Shown: piece after piece, positions 53,740 to 64,000 of the stretch
Position numbering within the stretch: the first letter of the stretch is position 1
How the letters are laid out: every line of letters begins with the position of its first letter
Assembly (NCBI RefSeq): GCF_013386585.1
Contig: NZ_JACARO010000005.1
Coordinates: forward strand, 480-64,479
From: Pseudomonas sp. P7548
GTDB taxonomy: Bacteria > Pseudomonadota > Gammaproteobacteria > Pseudomonadales > Pseudomonadaceae
Direction of reading: 5' to 3'
Length of the DNA stretch: 64,000 bases
The notes under the pieces: generated by a model
Databases searched by the model: none
What the model was told of the DNA's origin: nothing
Seen by the model: the letters and a program-made list of their open reading frames with translations, nothing else
Program-made: the position numbers and the translations under genes

Positions 53740-53767
53740 TTGCGCCGTGAGCCACCGCTTATCGGTC

Positions 53768-53787
53768 AATTAGCAAGCAAGCTAATT
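53768..53787. promoter_or_regulatory. Inverted repeat upstream of the MarR promoter
   Basis: AATTAGC (53768-53774), six bases, GCTAATT (53781-53787). It lies just upstream of the -35 element at 53795. Whether it is an operator or the end hairpin of the siderophore operon cannot be told. Confidence 0.4.
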
Positions 53788-53794
53788 ATTCCAT

Positions 53795-53822
53795 TTGACA
53801 TTCGCTGCCTAAGCAGTAACAT
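53795..53822 (+). promoter_or_regulatory. Promoter of the MarR-efflux operon
   Basis: TTGACA (53795-53800), a 16-base spacer and TAACAT (53817-53822). The first operator lies entirely in the spacer, so bound MarR would exclude RNA polymerase. Confidence 0.6.
53805..53816. promoter_or_regulatory. MarR operator 1
   Basis: CTGCCTAAGCAG, one mismatch from a perfect palindrome and almost the same as operator 2. Confidence 0.65.
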
Positions 53823-53836
53823 CTTGTCATACATTC

Positions 53837-53850
53837 ACTGCCTAGGCAGT
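53837..53850. promoter_or_regulatory. MarR operator 2
   Basis: ACTGCCTAGGCAGT, a perfect 14-base palindrome 16 bases before the MarR ATG. Its centre is 33 bases from that of operator 1, close to three helical turns, so both lie on the same face of the DNA. Confidence 0.7.
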
Positions 53851-53866
53851 AATAAGGTGACTTCCG

Positions 53867-54340
53867 ATGCCCCACTTCACCCCTGACAGCTTCCGCAACT
53901 GCCACCTCGGCCTGCTACTGGGTCGGGCGGCGCTGCTCAAGGACCGCATTATCGACACCCACATGGAACCCCACGGCGTCACGGCCGCGCAGTTCAAAGT
54001 GTTGATCATCATTGCCCAGTTCGACGTCGATACCCCGGCCGAACTGTGCCGCAACCTGTCCCTGGACAGCGGTTCCATGACCCGCATGCTCGACCGCCTG
54101 GAACAAAAGGGCTTGCTGGCCCGCCAGCGTTCCGACCAGGACCGGCGCCAGGTCCGGCTGGTGCTGACCGAAGACGGCCAGCGCTTGGCAGACATGCTGC
54201 CGCACATTGGCGCGCAGTCGATGAACGAACTGGCCGGCGCCCTGGAGCCCGGCGAGTTGCAGAGCCTGGAAAGGATCCTCACGAAAATTCTAGTAGCTGC
54301 CGGTGACGCCATCGTCATCCAGCGGGTAGGTAACCAATGA
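53867..54340 (+). CDS. MarR-family repressor of the efflux operon
   Basis: 157-residue MarR protein. The winged helix-turn-helix is TPAELCRNLSLDSGSMTRML followed by DRLEQKGLLARQRSDQDRRQ, with the DR-R wing. It should bind the two CTGCCTA-G/AGCAG operators upstream and be released by a small molecule, as EmrR/MprA does. ATG 53867 follows AAGG. Its last four bases overlap the start of the outer-membrane channel gene (ATGA), so regulator and pump are co-transcribed. Confidence 0.93.
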   Translation: MPHFTPDSFRNCHLGLLLGRAALLKDRIIDTHMEPHGVTAAQFKVLIIIAQFDVDTPAELCRNLSLDSGSMTRMLDRLEQKGLLARQRSDQDRRQVRLVLTEDGQRLADMLPHIGAQSMNELAGALEPGELQSLERILTKILVAAGDAIVIQRVGNQ

Positions 54341-55788
54341 AAACGCGCGCACTGAGCCTGGTGCTGGTGGCGATGAGCATGGCCGGTTGTGCCAACTTCA
54401 GCGGCCTCGACACCCAGGGCCAACGCCTCGACGCCAACACCCTGCAAACCGGTAAATCCCTGAGCGGCGTGACCCTGTCGCCAGCCGCCTGGCCCACCGC
54501 CGACTGGTGGAAGAGCCTGGGCGACCCTCAGCTCGACGGCCTGATCCAAGAAGCCCTGCAAAACAGCCCCGACATGCAAGTGGCCAGCGCCCGTGCCCAC
54601 CAGGCCGAAGCCGCCGCCTTTGCTGCCGATGCCGCACGCATGCCGACTCTGGACGCCAGCGCCGGCGTCAGCCGTTCGCGCCTGGCCAAGGACCAGGACC
54701 CGCGCGGTGAAGGCGATGCCTACGCCACCGTGCGTAATATCGGCGCCAGCTTCAATTACAACTTCGACCTGTGGGGTGGCCAGCGTGCCGCCTGGGAAGC
54801 CGCATTGGGCCAGGCCCGCGCCGCCGAAGTCGACCAACAGGCCGCACGCCTGACCCTGGCTGCCAACGTGGCCAAGGCCTACAGCGACCTGGGCCAGGCG
54901 CACATCGTGCGTGACCTGGCGAACGACGACCTCAAGCGCACCCGCCAGATGCTCGACCTGGGCAAGCGCCGCCTGAATTCAGGCATCGACAGCCAGTACC
55001 AGTACCAGCAGACCGAGAGCCTGGAAGCCAGCTCCGAGTCGCAACTGATCGATGCGGAAAAACAACTGCAGAGCGCCAAGATCGCCCTGGCAGTGTTGCT
55101 CGGCAAAGGCCCGGACCGGGGCGGCGAACTGGCCCGGCCCAACGTGCTCAAGCCCAGCGCCGTGGCCGTGCCCTCGGTGTTGCCGGCCGAGCTGCTGGGC
55201 CGTCGCCCTGACCTGATCGCCGCCCGTTGGCGCGTAGAGGCCGCGAGCAAGAACGTGGCCGCGAGCAAGACCCGCTTCTACCCCAACCTCAACCTGAGTG
55301 CGAGCGCCGGGGCCGAGTCGTTGCTGGGCGACGCGATGTTCGGTTCGGCCAGCCGCTTCTTCAGCATTGCGCCGACCCTCTCGCTGCCAATCTTCGACGG
55401 CGGCCGCCTGCGCGCCGACCTTGATGCCCGCGACGCCGACTACGACCTGGCGGTGGCGCAGTACAACAAGACCCTGGTGCAGGCCCTGGGCGATATCGGC
55501 AACAGCCTGGTGCAATTGCGCGAAACCGGTCGGCAGATCCAGGCCCAGCAACACGCCGCGGACATCGCCCAGCAGTCCTACGACACCGGTGTGCAGCGCT
55601 ACAGCTCCGGCATCGGTAACTACCTGGATGTGCTCAGCATCGAGCAGCAATTGCTGCAGGCCCAGCGTCAGCTGGCGACCCTGAATGCTGCGCAGATCGA
55701 TCTGTCGATTCAATTGATGCAGGCCCTGGGTGGCGGATACAACGCCGCAAACGTGGCAGCGGCCACCCCAGCAACGCGTACGGAATAA
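54337..55788 (+). CDS. outer-membrane efflux lipoprotein (NodT/OprM family)
   Basis: 483-residue TolC-type channel. The lipobox is MSMAGC (Cys about residue 18), followed by the NodT-family start WPTADWWKSLGDPQLDGLIQ and two long helical repeats (SARAHQAEAAAFAADAARMP, FNYNFDLWGGQRAAWEAALG; later LGRRPDLIAARWRVEAASKN, LPIFDGGRLRADLDARDADY). It forms the exit duct for the EmrAB-like pump encoded next. Confidence 0.94.
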   Translation: MKTRALSLVLVAMSMAGCANFSGLDTQGQRLDANTLQTGKSLSGVTLSPAAWPTADWWKSLGDPQLDGLIQEALQNSPDMQVASARAHQAEAAAFAADAARMPTLDASAGVSRSRLAKDQDPRGEGDAYATVRNIGASFNYNFDLWGGQRAAWEAALGQARAAEVDQQAARLTLAANVAKAYSDLGQAHIVRDLANDDLKRTRQMLDLGKRRLNSGIDSQYQYQQTESLEASSESQLIDAEKQLQSAKIALAVLLGKGPDRGGELARPNVLKPSAVAVPSVLPAELLGRRPDLIAARWRVEAASKNVAASKTRFYPNLNLSASAGAESLLGDAMFGSASRFFSIAPTLSLPIFDGGRLRADLDARDADYDLAVAQYNKTLVQALGDIGNSLVQLRETGRQIQAQQHAADIAQQSYDTGVQRYSSGIGNYLDVLSIEQQLLQAQRQLATLNAAQIDLSIQLMQALGGGYNAANVAAATPATRTE

Positions 55789-55803
55789 TGTGAGGTATTA
55801 GTC

Positions 55804-56997
55804 ATGGCCACTGCCGACAGCAACGCCGCAACAGAAAAAGACACCAACCCACGCAAGCGCAAGGTGATGCTGATCGGCCTGGCGCTGATCGTCATCCTCG
55901 GCATCGTTGGCGTGTGGGGTTGGTATGAACTCTACGGCCGCTTCAATGAAAGCACCGATGACGCCTATGTGAACGGCAACGTGGTGGAGATCACCCCGCT
56001 GGTCACCGGTACCGTGGTCAGCATCGGCGCCGACGATGGCGACCTGGTCCACGAAGGCCAAGTGCTGATCAACTTCGACCCCAACGACGCCGCCGTCGCC
56101 CTGCAAAGTGCCCAGGCCAACCTGGCCCGCACCGTGCGCCAGGTGCGCGGCTTGTACAGCAATGTCGACGGCATGAAGGCCCAGGTGCTGGCGCAACAAG
56201 CCAACGTGCAAAAGGCCCAGGACAACTACAACCGTCGTAAGAACCTCGCTGCCGGCGGCGCGATTTCCCAGGAAGAACTGTCCCACGCCCGCGACGACCT
56301 GACCTCGGCGCAAAACGCCTTGGCCAACGTGCAGCAACAGTTCAAGACCAGCAGCGCGCTGGTGGATGACACCGTGATTTCGTCGCACCCGGATGTGCAG
56401 GCTGCTGCTGCCCAGTTGCGCCAGGCCTACCTGACTAATGCGCGCAGCACCCTGATCGCGCCGGTCACCGGCTATGTGGCCAAGCGCACCGTGCAACTGG
56501 GCCAACGCGTACAGCCAGGCACTGCCTTGATGGCCGTGATCCCGCTGGACCAGCTGTGGATCGACGCCAACTTCAAGGAAACCCAGCTGCGCAACATGCG
56601 CATCGGCCAGCCGGTGGACATCGAGTCGGACATCTACGGCAGCGACGTGAAGTTCAGCGGCACCGTCGACAGCCTCGGCGCCGGCACCGGCAGCGCGTTT
56701 GCCCTGCTGCCTGCGCAGAACGCTACCGGTAACTGGATCAAGATCGTGCAACGGGTGCCGGTGCGCATCCACGTCAACGCCGACGAACTGGCCAAGCACC
56801 CGCTGCGGGTAGGCTTGTCGACAGTGGTCAATGTTGACCTGCACGACCAGAGCGGCCCGGTACTGGCGCAACAAGCGCCGCAAAAAGCCTCGTTCACCAC
56901 CAACGTGTACGACCGCCAACTGGCCGAAGCCGACGCCATGATCACCCAGCTGATCCATGACAACAGCCTCGCCGCACCCAAGGCTGTGCAACGCTGA
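55804..56997 (+). CDS. emrA: membrane-fusion protein of an EmrAB-type pump
   Basis: 397-residue HlyD/EmrA adaptor. One N-terminal membrane helix (KVMLIGLALIVILGIVGVWG), lipoyl-like part STDDAYVNGNVVEITPLVTG, a coiled-coil hairpin about residues 95-185, then LIAPVTGYVAKRTVQLGQRV and LDQLWIDANFKETQLRNMRI, both standard for EmrA. It joins the inner-membrane MFS pump to the outer-membrane channel. It begins 15 bases after the channel gene and shares one base with emrB (TGATG). Confidence 0.93.
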   Translation: MATADSNAATEKDTNPRKRKVMLIGLALIVILGIVGVWGWYELYGRFNESTDDAYVNGNVVEITPLVTGTVVSIGADDGDLVHEGQVLINFDPNDAAVALQSAQANLARTVRQVRGLYSNVDGMKAQVLAQQANVQKAQDNYNRRKNLAAGGAISQEELSHARDDLTSAQNALANVQQQFKTSSALVDDTVISSHPDVQAAAAQLRQAYLTNARSTLIAPVTGYVAKRTVQLGQRVQPGTALMAVIPLDQLWIDANFKETQLRNMRIGQPVDIESDIYGSDVKFSGTVDSLGAGTGSAFALLPAQNATGNWIKIVQRVPVRIHVNADELAKHPLRVGLSTVVNVDLHDQSGPVLAQQAPQKASFTTNVYDRQLAEADAMITQLIHDNSLAAPKAVQR

Positions 56998-58526
56998 TGA
57001 GCAATAACGCCTCCTTCACGCCACCCAGCCTGTTGATGGCCACTATTGGCCTGTCGCTGGCGACCTTTATGCAGGTGCTCGACACCACCATCGCCAACGT
57101 GGCGTTGCCGACCATTTCCGGCAACCTGGGCGTGAGTTCGGAGCAGGGCACCTGGGTGATCACCTCGTTTGCGGTGAGCAACGCCATTGCCTTGCCGCTC
57201 ACCGGATGGCTGAGCCGCCGCTTTGGCGAGGTGAAGCTGTTTTTGTGGGCGACCATGCTGTTCGTGCTGGCCTCGTTCCTGTGCGGCATTTCCACCTCCA
57301 TGCCCGAGCTGATCGCCTTTCGCGTCATTCAAGGCCTGGTGGCCGGGCCGTTGTACCCCATGACCCAGACGCTGCTGATTGCGGTCTACCCGCCGGCCAG
57401 GCGCGGCATGGCCCTGGCACTGCTGGCGATGGTCACGGTGGTGGCGCCGATTGCCGGGCCGATCCTCGGCGGCTGGATCACCGACAGCTACAGCTGGCCG
57501 TGGATCTTCTTCATCAACGTGCCCATCGGCGTCTTTGCGGTGATGGTGGTGCGTTCGCAGTTGAAGAAACGTCCAGTGGAAACCAGCTACCAGCCGATGG
57601 ACTACGTCGGCCTGCTGAGCTTGATCGTCGGGGTGGGGGCTTTGCAGATCATCCTCGACAAGGGCAATGACCTGGACTGGTTCGAGTCCAACTTCATCAT
57701 CATCGGCGCGGCCATTTCGGTGATCGCCCTGGCGGTGTTCGTCATCTGGGAACTGACCGACAAGCACCCGGTGGTCAACCTGCGGCTGTTCGCCTACCGC
57801 AACTTCCGCATCGGCACCATCGTGTTGATCCTGGGTTACGCGGGCTTTTTCGGCATCAACCTGATCCTGCCGCAATGGCTGCAGACCCAGATGGGCTACA
57901 CCGCCACATGGGCGGGCCTGGCGGTGGCGCCGATCGGCATCCTGCCGGTGCTGATGTCGCCGTTCGTGGGCAAGTACGCACACAAGTTCGACCTGCGCCT
58001 GCTGGCGGGCCTGGCGTTCCTGGCGATTGGCTTGAGCTGCTTTATGCGGGCGGGCTTTACCAATGAGGTGGACTTCCAGCACATCGCCCTGGTGCAGCTG
58101 TTCATGGGCATTGGCGTGGCGCTGTTCTTCATGCCGACCCTGAGCATCCTGATGTCCGACCTGCCGCCGCACCAGATCGCCGACGGCGCCGGCCTGGCGA
58201 CGTTCCTGCGGACCCTGGGCGGCAGCTTCGCGGCGTCGCTGACCACCTGGATCTGGATTCGCCGGGCGGACCAGCACCATGCCTACATGAGCGAGAACAT
58301 GACCACCTACGACTCGGCGACTCGCGATGCGTTGCAGGCGCTGGGTGGGGCAGGGCACAAGGCCTATGCGCAGCTGGACCAGATCCTCACCAGCCAGGCG
58401 TACATGATGTCCACCGTGGACTACTTCACGTTGCTGGGGTGGATGTTCATGGCCTTGATGTTACTGGTGTGGCTGGCCAAGCCGCCGTTTGGTGCGAAGG
58501 CGGGGCCGGAAGCTTCCGGCCACTGA
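56997..58526 (+). CDS. emrB: DHA2-family (14-helix) MFS drug efflux pump, EmrB-type
   Basis: 509-residue major-facilitator pump. The DHA2 motif LDTTIANVALPTISGNLGVS is near residue 25, motif A region GWLSRRFGEVKLFL near 65, and motif C-like APIAGPILGGWITDSYSWPW near 145; the end is hydrophobic (FMALMLLVWLAKPPF). It exports hydrophobic compounds by proton antiport. As the fourth gene of the MarR operon its transcription should rise when the repressor binds a ligand. Substrate not determinable. Confidence 0.94.
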   Translation: MSNNASFTPPSLLMATIGLSLATFMQVLDTTIANVALPTISGNLGVSSEQGTWVITSFAVSNAIALPLTGWLSRRFGEVKLFLWATMLFVLASFLCGISTSMPELIAFRVIQGLVAGPLYPMTQTLLIAVYPPARRGMALALLAMVTVVAPIAGPILGGWITDSYSWPWIFFINVPIGVFAVMVVRSQLKKRPVETSYQPMDYVGLLSLIVGVGALQIILDKGNDLDWFESNFIIIGAAISVIALAVFVIWELTDKHPVVNLRLFAYRNFRIGTIVLILGYAGFFGINLILPQWLQTQMGYTATWAGLAVAPIGILPVLMSPFVGKYAHKFDLRLLAGLAFLAIGLSCFMRAGFTNEVDFQHIALVQLFMGIGVALFFMPTLSILMSDLPPHQIADGAGLATFLRTLGGSFAASLTTWIWIRRADQHHAYMSENMTTYDSATRDALQALGGAGHKAYAQLDQILTSQAYMMSTVDYFTLLGWMFMALMLLVWLAKPPFGAKAGPEASGH

Positions 58527-58547
58527 TTTCTGGATGTACGCGGTCAA

Positions 58548-58604
58548 AAATGTGGGAGCGGCGGTGCGACGATTCGACTTGCTCGCACCGCCGCTCCCAC
58601 ATTT
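58548..58604. repeat. Perfect hairpin between emrB and lpxH
   Basis: Twenty-two-base perfect arms (58548-58569 and 58583-58604) that begin like a REP (AAATGTGGGAGCGG) but continue with CGGTGCGA, so this is a diverged or hybrid form. It lies between convergent genes and can act as a terminator for both. Confidence 0.85.
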
Positions 58605-58640
58605 GGATCTCTGTTCACATGGGACCAGTGGGGTTTGTGA

Positions 58641-59390
58641 TCAGGCCCCAGGCAACGCCAACTGCGGGTTCACAAAATCAAACGCCGCCAACTGAAACCC
58701 TTGCTCATCCACCTGCAACGCCCACCCTTGCTTGTCCCAATCCCCCAGCACGATGCGCTTGGCCGCCTGGTCGCCAATCTGCAGCTTATGAATGGCGGGG
58801 CGGTGGGTGTGGCCGTGGACCAGGGTGCGCACGCCAAACTGCTGCATCACCCGTGGCACTTCCTCGGGGGTCACATCGACGATGTCGTTGGCCTTCATGC
58901 GCGTCTGCGCACGGCTTTCACTGCGCAGCTTGCGCGCCAGCTTGTGGCGGGTGCTTAGCGGCAGGTGGCGCAGGATGAACAGCACGATGGGGTTGCGCAG
59001 GATACGCCGCAGCTTCATGTAGCCGACGTCGCGGGTGCAGAGGCTGTCGCCGTGCATCAACAGCACAGGCTCGCCATGGAGCTGCACGACACTCGGGTCC
59101 TTGAGCAAGGTGGCACCTGCGGCTTTGCAGAACGCCTTGCCGATCAGGAAATCGCGATTGCCGTGCATGATGAAAATCGGGGTGCCGCTGTCGCTCAGCT
59201 CACGCAGAGCCTCGCCAATCGAACGCTGGAAGGGGGTCATGCCGTCGTCGCCAATCCAGGCTTCAAAGAAGTCCCCCAGAATGTACAACGCCTGGGCGCC
59301 ACGGGCGCGGCCGTGGAGCAGATCCAGAAACGCCCGGGTAATGTCCGGGCGCTCCTCTTCCAGATGCAAATCTGAAATAAGCAGGATCAC
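58641..59390 (-). CDS. lpxH: UDP-2,3-diacylglucosamine diphosphatase
   Basis: 249-residue metallophosphoesterase of lipid A synthesis that removes UMP from UDP-diacylglucosamine. All metal motifs are visible: [45 protein letters not shown] and [11 protein letters not shown] 59390 is the start ([10 protein letters not shown]). It follows ppiB after two bases, so the two form an operon. Confidence 0.95.
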   Translation of the reverse strand: MILLISDLHLEEERPDITRAFLDLLHGRARGAQALYILGDFFEAWIGDDGMTPFQRSIGEALRELSDSGTPIFIMHGNRDFLIGKAFCKAAGATLLKDPSVVQLHGEPVLLMHGDSLCTRDVGYMKLRRILRNPIVLFILRHLPLSTRHKLARKLRSESRAQTRMKANDIVDVTPEEVPRVMQQFGVRTLVHGHTHRPAIHKLQIGDQAAKRIVLGDWDKQGWALQVDEQGFQLAAFDFVNPQLALPGA

Positions 59391-59392
59391 GC

Positions 59393-59893
59393 TTAGATGA
59401 TCTCGGCTTTCTCGACGATAACGTCTTCTACCGGAACGTCCTGGTGGCCGGCTTTACCGGTGGTCTGCACGCCTTTGATCTTGTCGACGACGTCCTGGCC
59501 TTCGGTGACTTTACCGAATACCGCGTAGCCCCAACCCTGCACGTTCTTGCCGCTGTGGTTCAGGAAGGCGTTGTCGGCGACGTTGATGAAGAACTGCGCG
59601 GAGGCCGAATGCGGCTCCATGGTACGGGCCATGGCGACGGTGTACTTGTCGTTGGAAAGGCCGTTGTCCGCTTCGTTCTGGATGCTTGGGCGCTTGTCTT
59701 TCTTTTCTTTCATGCCTGGCTCGAAACCGCCGCCCTGGATCATGAAGTTACCGATGACACGGTGGAAAACGGTGTTTTCGTAGTGGCCGGCGTTCACGTA
59801 CTCGATGAAGTTGGCGACGGTGATCGGCGCTTTCTCGGCGTTCAGCTCGATGACGATGTCACCGTGGTTGGTGGTCAGTTTGACTTGAGTCAT
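59393..59893 (-). CDS. ppiB: cytoplasmic peptidyl-prolyl cis-trans isomerase B
   Basis: 166-residue cyclophilin. Active-site motifs [20 protein letters not shown] and [17 protein letters not shown] are intact; no signal peptide, so the cytoplasmic form. It accelerates proline isomerisation in protein folding. ATG 59893 ([12 protein letters not shown]) has GAG about eight bases upstream; a GTG two codons earlier is possible. The ppiB-glnS-cysS order matches P. aeruginosa. Confidence 0.96.
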   Translation of the reverse strand: MTQVKLTTNHGDIVIELNAEKAPITVANFIEYVNAGHYENTVFHRVIGNFMIQGGGFEPGMKEKKDKRPSIQNEADNGLSNDKYTVAMARTMEPHSASAQFFINVADNAFLNHSGKNVQGWGYAVFGKVTEGQDVVDKIKGVQTTGKAGHQDVPVEDVIVEKAEII

Positions 59894-60143
59894 GTTCACT
59901 ACTCTATTTCAGGGAATTCGTGGGTTTGGGTGCCCGGGGCACCACGACCGGTATGGCTAAACGACGGCCAAGGCGCGCAGTTTAGCGTGACCTGCAGGAA
60001 TTTCGAGGTGGTTTTTTACCGCCCATGCAATAAATGCAGCAGTTTTCGGCCTCGCTCTGTCAGGTGCTTGACAGCATCGGCTATGATATCGCCTTTGTTT
60101 TGTCGGCCTAGCCCGGCCACGTACTTGTCTGTTCAAGGATCCT

Positions 60144-61844
60144 ATGAGCAAGCCCACTGTCGACCCTACCTCGAATGCCAAGGCCGGACCTGCCGTCCCG
60201 GTCAATTTCCTGCGCCCGATCATCCAGGCGGACCTGGATTCGGGCAAGCACACGCAGATCGTCACCCGCTTCCCGCCAGAGCCGAACGGTTACCTGCACA
60301 TCGGCCACGCCAAGTCGATCTGTGTGAACTTCGGCCTGGCCCAGGAGTTCGGTGGCGTCACGCACCTGCGTTTCGACGATACCAACCCGGCCAAGGAAGA
60401 CCAGGAATACATCGACGCCATCGAAAGCGACGTGAAGTGGCTGGGCTTCGAATGGTCCGGTGAAGTGCGCTATGCCTCGCAATACTTCGACCAGTTGCAC
60501 GACTGGGCCATCGAACTGATCAAGGCCGGCAAGGCCTACGTCGACGACCTGAGCCCGGAACAGGCCAAGGAATACCGTGGCACGCTGACCGAGCCGGGCA
60601 AGAACAGCCCGTTCCGCGACCGTTCGGTGGAAGAGAACCTGGACTGGTTCGCCCGCATGCGCGCCGGTGAGTTCCCGGACGGCGCCCGCGTATTGCGTGC
60701 CAAGATCGACATGGCCTCGCCGAACATGAACCTGCGCGACCCGATCATGTACCGCATCCGCCACGCCCATCACCACCAGACGGGCGACAAGTGGTGCATC
60801 TACCCCAACTACGACTTCACCCACGGCCAGTCGGACGCCATCGAAGGCATCACCCACTCCATCTGCACCCTGGAGTTCGAAAGCCATCGTCCGCTGTATG
60901 AATGGTTCCTGGAGCACCTGCCGGTTCCCGCGCAGCCGCGTCAGTACGAGTTCAGCCGCCTGAACCTGAACTACACCATCACCAGCAAGCGCAAGCTCAA
61001 GCAGCTGGTTGACGAGAAGCACGTGCACGGCTGGGACGACCCGCGCATGTCCACGCTGTCGGGCTTCCGCCGCCGTGGCTACACCCCTGCCTCGATCCGC
61101 AACTTCTGCGAGATGGTCGGCACCAACCGTTCCGACGGCGTGGTCGACTACGGCATGCTCGAATTCAGCATCCGCCAGGACCTCGACGCCAACGCCCCGC
61201 GCGCCATGTGCGTGCTGCGTCCGTTGAAAGTCGTGATCACCAACTACCCGGAAGGCCAGGTCGACAACCTCGAGTTGCCGCGCCATCCGCAGAAAGAAGA
61301 ACTCGGCGTGCGCAAGCTGCCGTTTGCCCGCGAAATCTACATCGACCGCGATGACTTCATGGAAGAGCCGCCAAAAGGCTACAAGCGCCTGGAACCGGCC
61401 GGCGAAGTGCGCCTGCGTGGCAGCTACGTGATCCGCGCTGACGAAGCGATCAAGGACGCCGACGGCAACATCGTCGAACTGCGTTGCTCGTACGACCCGG
61501 ACACCCTGGGCAAGAACCCGGAAGGACGCAAAGTCAAAGGCGTGATCCACTGGGTACCGGCTGCGGCCAGCATCGAGTGCGAAGTGCGTCTGTACGATCG
61601 CCTGTTCCGTTCGCCGAACCCTGAGAAGGCCGAAGACAGCGCCAGCTTCCTCGACAACATCAACCCTGACTCCCTGCAAGTACTCACTGGTTGTCGTGCC
61701 GAACCCTCGTTGGGCGAAGCACAGCCGGAAGACCGTTTCCAGTTCGAGCGCGAAGGTTACTTCTGCGCAGATATCAAGGACTCGAAACCCGGTCGCCCGG
61801 TATTCAACCGTACCGTGACCTTGCGTGATTCGTGGGGCCAGTGA
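60144..61844 (+). CDS. glnS: glutaminyl-tRNA synthetase
   Basis: 566-residue class I synthetase that charges tRNA-Gln. HIGH motif in [17 protein letters not shown], the early [13 protein letters not shown], and the second signature in [14 protein letters not shown]. The C-terminal anticodon-binding barrels continue to [17 protein letters not shown] 60144 follows AAGGATCC. It is 18 bases upstream of cysS. Confidence 0.97.
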   Translation: MSKPTVDPTSNAKAGPAVPVNFLRPIIQADLDSGKHTQIVTRFPPEPNGYLHIGHAKSICVNFGLAQEFGGVTHLRFDDTNPAKEDQEYIDAIESDVKWLGFEWSGEVRYASQYFDQLHDWAIELIKAGKAYVDDLSPEQAKEYRGTLTEPGKNSPFRDRSVEENLDWFARMRAGEFPDGARVLRAKIDMASPNMNLRDPIMYRIRHAHHHQTGDKWCIYPNYDFTHGQSDAIEGITHSICTLEFESHRPLYEWFLEHLPVPAQPRQYEFSRLNLNYTITSKRKLKQLVDEKHVHGWDDPRMSTLSGFRRRGYTPASIRNFCEMVGTNRSDGVVDYGMLEFSIRQDLDANAPRAMCVLRPLKVVITNYPEGQVDNLELPRHPQKEELGVRKLPFAREIYIDRDDFMEEPPKGYKRLEPAGEVRLRGSYVIRADEAIKDADGNIVELRCSYDPDTLGKNPEGRKVKGVIHWVPAAASIECEVRLYDRLFRSPNPEKAEDSASFLDNINPDSLQVLTGCRAEPSLGEAQPEDRFQFEREGYFCADIKDSKPGRPVFNRTVTLRDSWGQ

Positions 61845-61862
61845 TTCTCTAAGGAAGCCGTT

Positions 61863-63245
<1,383 letters not shown>

Positions 63246-63266
63246 CTGCTGATATAAAAATAAACT

Positions 63267-63298
63267 AAAAAAGCCCCGGCATGTTCTGGGGCTTTTTT
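63267..63298. terminator. Bidirectional Rho-independent terminator
   Basis: Stem AAAAAAGCCCC/GGGGCTTTTTT with T tracts on both strands, placed 21 bases after the cysS stop and 28 bases after the stop of the convergent gene. Confidence 0.92.
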
Positions 63299-63325
63299 AT
63301 TCAATGCACAGTGAGTATAAATTAT

Positions 63326-64000
63326 TCAATGCTTAGATGAGAAGTGACTTTCAATATAGGAAAGTGCTTGCCGAGTACCAAGCGACTCAGTTTGTGGGCC
63401 TACTCGGACGTAGAACATTTCTTGAGCTTTAGAGTCTCCCTGGAATTTCCATTTGAGAAAAGCAGGTAAATTACTTTTTGAGCATGAAACATGGAAGACT
63501 GATTTTCCATCTATTTCTATGAATTCGCACTTTACCAAGCTTAGAGACTGGATATCACTGACCTCTTTAAACTTGTGCCAAAAATGAAGTTGAAACTTAT
63601 CATTGTTTTGGAATAGGTCGGCTTCAGTTCCTAAGATTTCACCTTCGTCGCTTACACCAATCAGAAGGTCTCCTCCATTTGTGTTCAGAAATCCCATAAT
63701 GGTTTTTAGTGAGGAGAGTTCGATGTCACTGTCTTTTTTTTGCGTATGTAAATTGGTACGAAATGTGGATTTAAATTCTACACAGTCAGACTCGCCAGCT
63801 TTTATAATTGAAATTATGGTTGCCTTTTTTTTAGGCTCAATTTCAAGTGCTGCTATTATCTGTAGCGGGAGTTCAAGTGTTATCTTGTCTTTTGTAACAT
63901 AGTCTGTTGCTCCTAATCTTAATGCTTTGATTGTTTCGGTTTGTGTTCCTTCTCCAGATACCACAATAGATATTATACGGTTTTTTATTTCCTTTAGCTG
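63326..64000 (-). CDS. receiver-domain / AlbA_2 (Schlafen-like) DNA-binding protein, 5' end beyond window
   Basis: At least 224 residues; the frame is open to the last base, so the N terminus is missing. The visible start (IISIVVSGEGTQTETIKALR, then LGATDYVTKDK) is the C-terminal half of a response-regulator receiver, including the conserved Lys. From residue about 60, GESDCVEFKSTFRTNL, FLNTNGGDLLIGVSDEGEIL and EMFYVRVGPQTESL match the AlbA_2 putative DNA-binding domain. Base composition is much more AT-rich than the neighbouring genes, suggesting recent transfer. Output, partner kinase and target are not visible. An internal GTG at 63964 could be mistaken for the start. Confidence 0.75.
   Translation of the reverse strand, partial: QLKEIKNRIISIVVSGEGTQTETIKALRLGATDYVTKDKITLELPLQIIAALEIEPKKKATIISIIKAGESDCVEFKSTFRTNLHTQKKDSDIELSSLKTIMGFLNTNGGDLLIGVSDEGEILGTEADLFQNNDKFQLHFWHKFKEVSDIQSLSLVKCEFIEIDGKSVFHVSCSKSNLPAFLKWKFQGDSKAQEMFYVRVGPQTESLGTRQALSYIESHFSSKH

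Noticed and set aside
56634..58358. A 574-residue minus-strand frame rich in His, Gln and Arg
   Set aside because: Antisense to emrAB; the composition is typical of shadow frames.

Overview
The window is chromosomal DNA of a Pseudomonas, most likely of the P. fluorescens group. The evidence is the high-GC coding style, the ppiB-glnS-cysS block, a complete liu (leucine/isovalerate) pathway with LiuR, a PrrF-type Fur-regulated small RNA, phnWX for 2-aminoethylphosphonate, and many REP-type hairpins (core GGGAGCGGGCTTGCTCGCGA and its variants). No tRNA, rRNA, CRISPR array, insertion sequence or prophage is visible.

Layout. 1-7.2 kb: a truncated cytochrome b561 gene, phnX and phnW with a divergent LysR regulator, a YebC-family regulator, a leucine-rich-repeat protein kinase and a ZapE-like ATPase. 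7.3-13.8 kb: a seven-gene archaic (Csu/CupE-type) chaperone-usher pilus operon with four small spore-coat-U subunits, chaperone, usher and two-domain tip protein. 13.7-16.8 kb: an ECF sigma/anti-sigma pair divergent from a catalase-like peroxidase and a cytochrome b561, with matching ECF promoters on both strands. 16.9-19.6 kb: an M14 carboxypeptidase, the PrrF-like sRNA with its Fur box, a small Pseudomonas protein, and a CI/LexA-like repressor that appears to have lost both catalytic residues of its S24 domain.

19.6-34 kb: liuABCD, a divergent acyl-CoA synthetase, and liuR-liuE. These are split by a 5.2-kb gene for a giant dermonecrotic-toxin-like/LRR/NEL-type E3 ubiquitin ligase effector and about 0.5 kb of AT-rich gene-free DNA. 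34-39.8 kb: a LysR regulator and acyl-CoA dehydrogenase, a phosphate-binding/OmpA fusion, xthA and a GNAT acetyltransferase. 39.9-45.3 kb: tamA-tamB. 45.3-53.7 kb: an iron-siderophore locus with an AraC regulator, a TonB receptor with a Fur-like box, a PvdE/SyrD-type ABC exporter, and FhuC-, FhuD- and FhuB-like importer parts. 53.8-58.5 kb: a MarR regulator with paired operators and an EmrAB-type tripartite efflux operon. 58.6-63.2 kb: lpxH, ppiB, glnS and cysS. 63.3 kb to the end: the start of an AT-rich, apparently acquired segment coding for a receiver-domain/AlbA_2 fusion that runs off the window.

The strongest candidates for a second look are the NEL effector inserted in the liu locus, the receiver-AlbA_2 protein at the right edge, the cleavage-dead S24 repressor with its two matched operators, and the symmetric ECF promoters. 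All functional calls come from reading the sequence and recalling family features; no database search was run.
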